Positions 42,464 to 51,797 of a DNA stretch of 64,000 nt are shown here, one piece after another. The notes beneath the pieces were generated by a model. The model had not been told where the DNA came from. It did no database searches and worked only from the letters and a program-made list of their open reading frames with translations. Positions within the stretch are counted from its first letter, which is position 1. Each line of letters starts with the position of its first letter. This DNA is from Locusta migratoria. Lineage: Eukaryota; Arthropoda; Insecta; Orthoptera; Acrididae. The stretch is from positions 268,823,151-268,887,150 of the forward strand of contig CM048750.1 of assembly GCA_026315105.1 (NCBI GenBank), given 5' to 3'. Position numbers and translations under genes: made by a program.

Positions 42464-43345
42464 GAAAATAAACTTCGTAACTTCCTGCTTCCTGGCAGAT
42501 TAAAATTGTGTGCCGGAACCGAGACTCGAACCTGGGACATTTGCCTTTCGCGGGCAAGCGCATTACCGACTGTGCTATCCCGACACGACTCACGATACCG
42601 CCTCACAATTTTACCTCCGTCAGTACCTCGCCTCCTACTTTCCTAACTTCACAGAAGCTCTCCTGCGAACCATGCAAGACTAGCACTCCTGGAAGAAAGG
42701 ATATGGTGGATACAAGGCTTAGCCACAGCCTAAGGGATGTTTCCAGAATGAAACTTTCACGCTGCAGCGGAGTGTGCACTGATATGAAACTTCCTGGCAG
42801 ATTAAAATTGTGTGCCGGAACCGGGACTCGAACGTGGGACCTTTGCCTTTCGCGGGCAAGCGCACTACCGACTGTGCTATCCCGACACGACTCACGATGC
42901 CGCCTCACAACTTTACTTCCGCCAGTACCTCGTCTCCTACCTCGAGTCCCGGTTCCGGCACACAATTTTAATCTGCCAGGAAGTTTCATATCAGCGCACA
43001 CTCCGCTGTAGAGTGAAAGTTTCATTCTGGAAACATCCCTTAGGCTGTGGCTAAGCCATGTCTCCACCATATCCTTTCTTCCAGCAGTGCTAGTCTTGCA
43101 TGGTTCGCAGGAGAGCTTCTGTGAAGTTTGGAAAGTAAGAGGCGAGGTACTGGCGGAGGTAACGTTGTGAGGCGGCATCGTGAGTCGTGTCGGGATAGCA
43201 CAATCGGTAGTGCGCTTGCCCGCGAAAGGCAAAGGTCTCACGTTCGAGTCCCGGTTCCGGCACACAATTTTAATCTGCCAGGAAGTTTCATATCAGCGCA
43301 TACTCCGCTGCAGAGTGAAAGTTTCATTCTGAAAATAAACTTCGT
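42464..43345. mobile_element. Palindromic compound tRNA-derived SINE with 15-bp TSD
   Basis: The 852-bp insert (42479-43330) is bounded by GAAAATAAACTTCGT at 42464-42478 and 43331-43345. It contains one full and one partial unit reading forward (42484-42787, 42788-42943). From about 42944 the same unit reads in reverse (to 43290), followed by a partial repeat. Each unit holds CTGGCAGATTAAAATTGTG, an antisense tRNA-like core (GGGACTCGAACGTGGGACC, CGCGGGCAAGCGC) and a CTTAGCCACAGCCTAAGGGA block. The frames across it follow from the repeats and are not genes. Confidence 0.85.
43189..43265 (+). other. tRNA-like core of the compound SINE
   Basis: GGATAGCACAATCGGTAGTG resembles an A box, TTGCC/GGCAA form an anticodon-type stem, and GTTCGAGTCCC is a B box. 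The loop lacks the usual T33 and the acceptor stem is not convincing, so this is a SINE head and not a tRNA gene. Confidence 0.55.
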
Positions 43346-43371
43346 CGTAGAGTTTTTTCTTCTTCATTAGC

Positions 43372-43755
43372 TGTAAACCTGGCTAAATACAGCTTTCCGA
43401 AATTCCTTCACCAAAGAAGACGAAGTAAACACTCTACGATTCGAATCAAGAAAAGCTGCCAACATTTTAGAAGTAGATATTGTTAGAGTTGTAAAGCAAC
43501 TAGAATCACTTCAGAAAGGCAAGTCTTTCGCTCCAGATTGTTTACCAATTAGGTTCCTTTTAGAGTATGCTGAAGCAATAGCTCCCTACTTAGCTATCAT
43601 ATAGAACCGCTCCCTCAACGAAAGATCCGTTCCCAAAGACTGGAAAGCTGCACAGGGTACTCCAATATTGAAGAAAGGTAATAAGAGTGATCCAAACAAT
43701 TACAAGGCTTTTATCATTTAACGTCGATTTGTAGCAGGATTGTGGAACTTACAGG
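43372..43755 (+). pseudogene. LINE-A copy e: fragment before and at the start of RT
   Basis: AFRNSFTKEDE-like and SVPKDWKAAQGT-like segments are readable through stops (for example, VPIRFLLEYAEAIAPYLAI in place of the intact form). Only the first part of the LINE-A region is present. It breaks off at about 43755, shortly before an A-run of 26 (43791-43816). Confidence 0.72.
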
Positions 43756-43790
43756 ATGGGGCACTTAAAACTGTTTCTCGGCATATTTTG

Positions 43791-43816
<26 letters not shown>
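43791..43816. repeat. Poly(A) run
   Basis: 26 consecutive A, possibly the tail of an otherwise unrecognised retroelement on the plus strand. Confidence 0.85.
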
Positions 43817-43824
<8 letters not shown>

Positions 43825-44149
43825 GAATTTAAATAATTGTAATACAAGTTATTGACCACCAACAGGGACATACATTAACTTCGACTCTTCACCACACCCG
43901 GGGGAGGAAGTGAGGGGGAGGGGAATTCGAAATCTTAAATAGGAACCCATATTTTTTATTACAGATTTCGATTTCCAGGAACAAATGTCACTTTCGTATG
44001 AATCGTAAAGCTGTTTATTCATTCTACACTCTCGTAGTCCACCTCCCCTTCCCTCCTCTATCTGCATTCATCTCTTTCTTTACCATGTCTCTCTTCGTTT
44101 CCACCTTTTCCTTTCTCGGCGATGTTTTTTGCATGGCACCCTCTATCAT

Positions 44150-45690
44150 GTACCAAACGAAGATGTATGTATCTTGTGACCTTCCTCTTGGTATAAGTGT
44201 CGTGTGTGCAAAAATTCATCAAGATCTGAGAAAAGCTATTCATTTTGTCAAAGTTCGCATGTTAAGTACCCTCCACCGTGCACCGAACGAAATTTTATAC
44301 AGAGAGTGACATTCCTCTTGTTTTTATGGTGGCGTGTGCAAAATGTCATAAATTCGGAACAAAACTATAGATCTGTATGCAATAGAAAAATAGAGTTACA
44401 TTGAAAAACGCACTTTGTTGTTCTTAAATTTTCCAGTTTTATTTCATACAACCTGTGTTCTGAGAATAGCGAAAACAACAAAACAAGGATCTGTGAAATC
44501 AGTCGAGCCGACCAATATACTTAGGGGTACTCTCCACCATGCACCGTATGAGAGACGGTGTCCTTCGTTTTGAAGGTCAAGCGTGCAAAGTTTCGTGAAG
44601 GTCGGAATAAAACTGTGGATTTCGTCAGTCTCCAGGAAAAATATCCTCCGCCAAGCACCTTCATTACGTCCTGTCTTAAATACTTTCTTAGTAACATCTT
44701 CTACCTTTAAACTACATGACGGCAAAATTTTAGCTTCATAGGTGCAGTAGTTTTAGAGATTTCGTGTTTCGTCAGTGAGTGAGTGAGTGACCTTTAGCTT
44801 TTATGTATATAGACATATCTCCTGAATGATGGGTCCTACAAAGATATTCTTTACCAGGTTCGTATAGAGGAATATTGGGAAACTAACTGCGAAATGTATT
44901 GTAAATGGAGTTGGTACTAAAGACGTAGTAAATTACAACCTCATGCTTTTTAGGGCGAAGTTTCATGTATTTCAGTATCTTTGACGTCATAGCACCTGAA
45001 CTATATGTCGTAATACGATATTGTTTCGAAGGTACATCCAGTCCTGCATATGTAAAACGTTTGCAAAATACGTCACGAATAGAGTTAGTAGGAAAGACGT
45101 AACAGATCACAACCTCATGTGTGATGTGACGGTTTTTAATTGACGTAATTGTTTATTGCTCCATATCTCATGAACTGTGTGTCGTACTATGATAAAATTT
45201 CGAACCTACGTTCAGTCGTATGTGTGTATACTCTCTGCAACAATTCTCGCGAATATAATTAATAGTTTACGAGTAATAAATCTTAATTTTACTTCATGAA
45301 CACCAAGAAAGTTGTAAGGGACAAACTTTTTTCCTTTCATAATTTTGCTGGGGTTGTCAGCGAGAAAAAGTTTCCTAAAGGTTTGAAATTATGTTTGAAG
45401 TTTGTTGCATCTCGCTAAGTCCTCTCCTTCTCAAATAGGGGACTGATAAAGTGACACTATCACGTGCTGCAATACGGAAATGTTTTCATTGTTTCTAACG
45501 TCATATCTCCTGAACTATCGGTCCTATCACTAATTCCTTTCTTAGCTGACGTCTTCTACCGACGAACTACATTTCTGCCAAATTTCAGCTTCATAGGTGA
45601 AGTAGTTTTCGAGATTTCGTGTTTAGTCAGTGAGTGAGTGTCTGAATGAGTGTCCTTTCGCTTTTATATAGATAGAGATTATGACGAGGT
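44150..45690 (-). repeat. Helitron-like repeat, copy 2
   Basis: Positions 44190-45250 match 6460-7500 in opposite orientation. On the minus strand two Helitron-5'-like starts are visible: TCTCTATCTATATAAAAGCG at about 45688 and TCTATATACATAAAAGC at about 44813. Both are followed by CACTCACTCA-type repeats and the CGAAATCT..CCTATGAAGCT block. No Rep/helicase frame is found. No clean CTAG end could be fixed, so the class remains a proposal. Confidence 0.45.
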
Positions 45691-46045
45691 CTAAAAGAAA
45701 ATACCAAATAAAAATGCCTGGAGGCCGAATGTCTGTCTAATACAGGATGTTTTGTAAATGAATATCGGGGTTTCAATGTTTTTAACATTTATTGTATTAA
45801 ACTTACAGTTATAAATGATACTGAAACGGTACTGTTTGTATCCTTTCAAGGTTCTGACAGTTTACAATCGTTTCGTTCGATAATATCAATTAAAGCCGGA
45901 ACTCTTAATTATCACAATTAAACAGGTCATTTATTTATTTATCAACTTCAAGTTCATTACGCCGTGCGAGTGGGAACAGGGATGCTTGATGCAGGCTGTC
46001 TGTGAAATAACAAGAAAAACATGGAGCCAGGCTCCGCACATCCCA
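45691..46045. other. Unassigned AT-rich spacer
   Basis: No gene or repeat that I can support between the Helitron-like repeat and LINE-A copy f. Confidence 0.45.
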
Positions 46046-47105
46046 TTTCCCTGCCCTTACCTCTTACCTCAGAAGCGGCTTCTAATGAAATTGCGTGCTT
46101 GTGGAATATCGCCCCAATTGTGCGATTGGATTCGCGATTTCGTATCAGAAAGGACACAGTTCGTAGTAATTGACGATAAGTAATCGAGTAAAACAGAAGT
46201 TAATATCTGGCGTTCCCCAGGAAAGCGTTATAGGTCCCTCACTCTTCCTTGTGTTTATATACGATTTAGGAGACAATCTGAATAGCTCTCTTCTACTGTT
46301 CGCGGAAGATGCTGTCTTTTATCGGTTAGTGAAGTCAACAGAGAATCAAAAGAAACTGCAAAGCGATGGAGACAAAATTTCAGCATGGTGCGAAAATTGA
46401 GAATTAACACAAAATAATGAAAAGTGTGAAGTAATACACATGACCACTAAAAGAAATCCGCTGAACTTCAATTACACGGAATATAAGTCAAACCTCAAGG
46501 TCGTAAATTCTACCAAATACCTAGGAGTTACAATTACGAACAACTTAGACTGGATAAAACACATAGAAAATATTGTGGAGAAGGCGAATAAAGGGTTACG
46601 TTTCATTGGCAGAACGCTTCGAAGATGCACCAGCTCCACCAAAGAGACTGCCTACATCACACTTGTGCGTCCTCTCCTGGAGTACTGTTGCGTAGTGTGG
46701 GACCCACACCAGGTAGGACTGACGGAAGACATTGAGAAGGTTAAGAGAAGGGCAGCTCGTTTTGTTTTATCACGTTACAGGGGGAAAAGCGCCACGGAAA
46801 TGTTGCACGATTTGAGGTGGAAATCATTAAAAGAACGACGTTAATCGTTGCGTCCAGATCTATTTGCGAAATTTCAATCACCGACTTTTACTTCTGAATG
46901 TGAAAATATTTTGCTTGCACCCACCTACATAGGGAGACATGGCCATCCCAATGAAATAAGAGAAATCAGATCGAAAACGGAACGATTCAGGTGTTCTTTC
47001 TCCCCGCGCTATTAAAGAATGTAATGGTAGAGAAAGATTACTAAAGTGGTTGATGAACCCTCTGCCAGGCCCTTAAATGTGATTGGCAAAGTATCTAAGT
47101 GGATG
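46046..47105 (+). pseudogene. LINE-A copy f: RT second half to 3' end
   Basis: It starts at the KRLLMKLRACGISPQLCDWI segment. Frame 46170-46400 gives ISGVPQESVIGPSLF and LLLFAEDAVFYRL, where the first catalytic Asp of FADD is Glu. Frame 46440-46844 gives NSTKYLGVTITNNLDWIKHI, LRFIGRTLRRC, LVRPLLEYCCVVWDPHQVGL and VKRRAARFVLSRYRG. Two frames and the D-to-E change show it is dead, but the 134-codon frame is well kept. The 3' end lies near 47105, without the clear GTAGAT tail. Confidence 0.88.
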
Positions 47106-48420
47106 TCTTCGTTGTGACATCAGTGCGTTAGCATCGTCTGCTCAGCAATAGTTAGTGTAAGCTTCGCGAAAAGGTTTGCCAACTTCTGGTTTGTTGGGGA
47201 ATTCGCAGAGAGGTTACTTAAAGTCCGAGAGGTGTAGGTCGATAGCAGGCAGTCGCAAGCAGGTTTACAGGTTGGTAGTTGGCTGGAGTTGACGGCAGCC
47301 AATGAGAATGCGACTACTAGAAAAGTTGAAGGGAAAAGACAGTTGAGAGCATGGAATTACTGTTGAGAGGGAACGGCGATGTTAGCCAGAAATGGTCGGA
47401 ACTCTGACGAACGAAGAGGATGTCAGTATCAGTTGCTCCGAGGTACAAGGTGGAAAATGTGTGAAATTTGTATTAAGTTTGTATTGGATCAGAGAATGAT
47501 TTATTATGCCGTTTGTGACAAATTACGGGGGGGGGTATTAGTGACTTTTATAAGAACTTGTTTGAGTTTGTAATCAGCCACGAGACGAAGTGCCCTTGTG
47601 GTCTTTGTCGTTAGATGGAAACGTTTAGTGTGAAATTAATGGCAGAAAGTTATAATACAACGTGGCTTAGTTTATTCTATAAAAATAGTAGGGATTGTAT
47701 AGAAATAAGTGGATTTCTTTTGTGGACATTGTGTTCGGCGATAGTTGGCGCCAAGTCATTAAAGTGTGGGAATAACCAATAAAAATAACTATTTCACTGG
47801 GATTTCATGCCAGGAACAGTAAAAATGTGTAATTATTTAAAAAAACAATGATTTTGATTATTGATTCTTTGCAAATGACGGGCTTGTCTTTGTGCAAAAT
47901 GTGGGTGCTGATCCTGGCTCCAACTGGTAATGGAATAAAGTTTGTTTCAATAACTATTGTACTTGCTTAACGACGTTAGTGATGATTATCGTGTGTTCAC
48001 AGTTAAAAGTGTTAACTATTTGTATGTACTTTTTTGGGATTTTAGCTACGGCGAAATATTGGGTCCGTTAATACTTAGTTTAAGTTCGTTGTTCAGATTT
48101 CAGTGTTCTCATCTGCTTCCTTGGTTAATTAATATGGAGAATTTTTATTAAGTTTGGGCGTCTTTTCAGTGAAACTACAGCTCTCTACGATTCTCTTGAC
48201 AATTTAGTAAGCTCTATGCATGTGAAAGTAGATGCAGCATTGGTGTGTACGGTAAGCGCACCTTTTTTGCCCCCGGCCCACAATCGTTTTGTTTAGTAGC
48301 AAGAGTAAGGAAATTAAGCCACGGTTTTCAAGACCAAATAGGGTATTAGTGAGAGTGAAATAAGAATCTTATAGTTTAGATGCAAAGATTAACACAGTGA
48401 CTAACAGGCGAAAAAAATAA
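47106..48420. other. 1.3 kb without a supported gene
   Basis: AT-rich sequence with short frames only. GTTGGCGCCAAGTC at 47750 resembles a tRNA-Lys-type primer binding site of LTR elements, but no flanking LTR pair is visible. A run of nine G lies at 47527. Confidence 0.4.
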
Positions 48421-48424
48421 ATAA

Positions 48425-48590
48425 ATAGCTGCATGGTTACTAGTCCGTAGCTTACTAACTGCTTAAACTAAGGTGAACTAACCTAAGGACAACACAAATG
48501 TCCGAGGGGAGATTCAAACCCCCGATGAAGTACTGCCGCGCGCACCGCAACACGGCGCTCCAGTACGCGCGGCTAATCCGCCGCGGCTAG
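48425..48590 (-). mobile_element. SINE-U copy, 3' end lost
   Basis: It matches SINE-U from CTAGTCCGTAGCTTACTAAC through AACTAACCTAAGGACAACAC and GATTCAAACCCCCGATG to the GGCTAATCCGCCGCGGC head. The AACATTTGAACATT end is missing. Confidence 0.7.
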
Positions 48591-48639
48591 ACGGCGGTAA
48601 TAGCAGGGATGGCGACTAGTGAACAGAAAGCATTTATTT

Positions 48640-50505
48640 ATTTATTGTTTTTTTCTGTTCCATAGGACCCAATTGAGGAGTGAGACTCCATGGTCATGGA
48701 ACAAGTCAATACTTTAATTGTTACACAAGAATGGTAATAGAAAAATTTTAAGTAGTCCTTTGCACTCGGGAATCTTAAGACAAATTGAAAAGAATCAATA
48801 AAGAAAAATTGAATTAGCTTAATTGTTTAACTTTTCTAGGAGTTCCTCGACAGAATAAAAGGAGTGAGTCATGAGGTTACTCTTCAATTTAGATTTGAAA
48901 GCGTATGGATTAGTGCTAAGATTCTTTAGTTCTTGTGGCAGCTTTTTGAAAACGGATGCCGCAGAATACTGTACCCCTTTCTGCACAAGTTTTAAGGTGG
49001 TGTGATGCAAATGTAGATTAGACTTCGGTCTAGTACTCACCGAGTGAAAGCTACTAACTCGTAGGAATAAGCTGATATTATTAACAATAAACGACATTAA
49101 AGAAAAAACGTATTGTGGCGCCAGAGTCAAAATTCCCAGACTACTGAAAAGGGGTCGACATGACGTTCGCGAACTTACACCAGATATTGCTCGAACCGCC
49201 CGTTTTTCAGCCAGAAATATCCTTTTCGCATCAGGCGAGTTACCCCAAAAAACAATGCCGTACGTCATAAGTGAGTGAAAGTAAGCGTAATAGACTACTT
49301 TTCCTGTTCAAAAATCACTTATCGCAGATATTGTTCTAATGGTAAATATAGCAGAATTTAGTTTTGGAACAAGCTCCTGAACATGGGCTTTCCACGACAG
49401 CTTACTGTCTATATGAACACCAAGGAATTTGAACTGTTCTGTCTAACTTATCACATGCCCATTATGTGTAATCAAAATGTCAGCTTTCGTCAAATTATGT
49501 GTTACAAATAGTAAAAACTGAGTTTTACTGTGATTTAACATCAAATTGTTTTCTACAAGGCATGAACTTATCTCTTGAACTGCATTATTTGTTACTCTGT
49601 CAATATTATGAGCAACATCCTTCACTACGAAGCTGGTATCATCAGGAAACAAAACTATTTTACAATCACCTGTTATACTCCAAGGCATATCATTTATATA
49701 AATAAGAAACAGCAATGGTCCCAAAAAAAAAAAAAAAAAAAAAAAAAAACCCTGGGGCACCACATACTTAATTGTGCCCAATTGGGATTGCACGTCATAG
49801 CCATTTTCTACACTGCGGAGAATTACCTTCTGTTGTCTATTATTATAAAGTAAGAGGTGAACCAGTTGTGGGCTACTCCTCGTATTCCATAATGTTCCAA
49901 CTTCTGCAACAATATTTTGTGATCAACACAATAAAATAAATCAAATAAGACGCCTAATGTCCTTAGCCTCTTAACCCATCAAATGCCTCACAGAGAAACG
50001 AAAATATAGCATTTTCAGTCGTTAAACCACTTCTAAAACCAAACTGTACGTTTGACAATAAATTATGTGAACTGAAATGATCAATTAATAACTTTAGAAA
50101 AAACCGATGGCATAGAAATAGGTCTATAGTTGTCTACATTATCCCTTTCTCCTTTTTTATAAAGTGGTTTCACTACTGAATACTTTAATCTTTTAGGAAA
50201 CTGACCATTCTGAAAGGAAAAATTACAAATATGGCTTAGTACTGGGCTAACATATGGAGAACAGTACTTTAGAATTCTGCTAGATACCCCATCATATACA
50301 CAAGAGTCCTTAGTCTTTAGTGATTTAATTATTGTCTCATTCTCACCTATGGAAGTATTATGAAGGACCATTTCAGGTAACAGCCTCGGAAAGGCATTTT
50401 CTAAAAACGTTATATGATTACCTGTAGAAACTAGAGTTTTGTTTAGATCCCCTACTATATTCAGAAAGTGATTATTGAATATTGCACATGTGTTTTGCAG
50501 TTTGC
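48640..50505 (-). pseudogene. LINE-C: non-LTR retrotransposon RT, broken
   Basis: Minus-strand frames in order: 50081-50533 (NHFLNIVGDL, DGVSSRILKYCSPYVSPVLS, FSFQNGQFPKRLKYSVVKPL, NYRPISMPSVFSKVIN), 49443-49793 (VPQG, LGPLLFLIYINDMPWSI, VLFPDDTSFVV, NLMLNHSKTQFLLF) and 48819-49268 (MTYGIVFWGNSPDAKRIFLA, EKRAVRAISGVSSRTSCRPL). This is a CR1/Jockey-group LINE different from LINE-A. The catalytic FADD is FPDD. A 28-bp A/T homopolymer replaces codons in the VPQGS motif (49722-49749). The endonuclease is absent. Confidence 0.87.
49722..49749. repeat. Poly(A) run inside the LINE-C VPQG motif
   Basis: 28 A on the plus strand, read as a run of Phe codons on the minus strand between VPQG and LGPLLF. 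Confidence 0.9.
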
Positions 50506-51440
50506 AAAGACCGAATCTGTTGTTACTGTGCAACGTGCGTTCCGGCTGAAGTGCGGTTCTGATTCTCCAAGTGATAATAACATTCTTAGATTGTATGATC
50601 AGTTTCCAGATACCGGTTGCCTACATAAAGGGAAGAACAGTGGCGACCAAGAGTTAGAGAAGAGGTTGTTGAGTGACAGAGTCGTTCACTCGCTGCCCAA
50701 AGAAATTAGTCCGGAAGTCAAATCGTGAATTACAAGTTCCTGTGTCGACTGTTTGGAATCTGGATCATGTCTTCAGTGATGAATCGACCTTTCACCGTAG
50801 TGGACATGTTAACACAAAGTGCGCATCTGAAAATCAGAAAATCTTCGCGAGATCGTACAAATGCAACGGGATTCCCCTAAATTGACCTTTTTTGTGTTGT
50901 ATTTCGGCGGAAAGTATATGTGCCTTTCTTTTTTGGTGAACCTACTGTAACTGGCACTTCTTACCTTGATACACCAGAGTAATGGCTCTTTCCTCAGCTG
51001 GAAGAAGGTGAACCAGAGAACTTCATTTTCCAGTAATATGGTGTGCCACATCACTGGCATAGCGAAGTACGCGATTGCTTGAACATACCCAAGCGCTGGA
51101 TAGGCCGCAAGGGGCCCAATGACAGGGCTTCCTTTGGATTGCCTCCACTTTAGCCCGACATAACGCCATGAGATTTTTTCTGTTGGGGTCTACACCATCT
51201 GATTTCCCTGAATTAAGAAACCGGATTGAAGCAGTTGTTGCTATAATCACTGAAGACACTTCAACGTTTGGGAAGAACTCGGCTATAGACTTAATGTGTG
51301 CCGTGTGACAAATGGTGTTGGTAAAACTGTTTGAATTGCTCGTTCTTTTGACACGTCATTTATAATTGTAAATTTAATATAATAAATACTATTAAGCGTT
51401 AACACCCAGATATTCATTAACATACACCCTGTATTAAATA
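50500..51440 (+). pseudogene. Mariner/Tc1-type transposon with internally deleted DUF4817-type transposase
   Basis: Frame 50468-50728 has the HTH part (TESVVTVQRAFRLKCGSDSP, NNILRLYDQFPDTGCLHKGK). Frame 50673-50885 joins NRELQVPVSTVWN directly to LDHVFSDESTFHRSGHVN, whose first catalytic Asp is at 50778-50780. The linker between HTH and core has been deleted in frame. Broken frames to about 51290 give the C-terminal part (WEELGYRLNVCRVTNG). The right end carries ACACCCTGTAT, a mariner-type terminus (about 51430). The left end is cut at the LINE-C junction. Confidence 0.8.
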
Positions 51441-51539
51441 ATATAACACTTCTTTTTTTAAATCCTTCTAAGTTTGTAAGGTAGAGTGAGTGTGTGTTTG
51501 TGTGTACGTACTGCATACAAATCTACAGTTCCAATCATG

Positions 51540-51797
51540 ATGAAAATTGCACATATTACCTTCAAACCAAGAGGACGGTTGCCGTGAGTGTAAGGATCAC
51601 GTACAACACAATGTTCTTGAGATATGACTCATAAACGAGATGCGTGAAAAACTGCAGCATCACGGGTCAATGTTGAACATTTCCTCCTAAACCACTGGAC
51701 CGATTTCAACCAAATTTCGTCCACATATTCCTTACCGTGAGGTAAGAATTTCTGTTGGGATAGTACGGCATACGACACATGGTTCAGGAGATATAAC
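51540..51797. repeat. Helitron-like repeat fragment left of LINE-A copy g
   Basis: TCCTAAACCACTGGACCGAT, TTCAACCAAATTTCG and TGGTTCAGGAGATATAACG belong to the dispersed Helitron-like family. The sequence is interrupted by the LINE-A tail at about 51798; similar family sequence resumes at 53453. Confidence 0.4.

Noticed and set aside
41860..42503. Frames of 75-149 codons on both strands rich in Gly, Ala, Arg and Pro
   Set aside because: Stops are rare in GC-rich DNA, so open frames in several phases at once are expected. No recognisable motif.
43189..43265. Possible functional tRNA gene
   Set aside because: A and B boxes and one stem are present, but the anticodon loop lacks T33 and the acceptor stem does not pair; it recurs as part of a SINE.
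42500..43290. Possible CRISPR-like or tandem array
   Set aside because: Two forward and two reverse copies of a SINE unit; no regular short repeats with unique spacers. The window is eukaryotic.
42508..43370. Frames up to 220 codons with repeated segments
   Set aside because: They run through the palindromic SINE; the repeated amino acid segments reflect repeat units and not a protein.
44776..44795. GTGAGTGAGTGAGTGA as an independent microsatellite
   Set aside because: It is a normal part of the Helitron-like 5' region and also present in the other copies.
47750..47763. GTTGGCGCCAAGTC as a retroelement primer binding site
   Set aside because: No LTR pair or coding region of an LTR element lies beside it, and the match is short.
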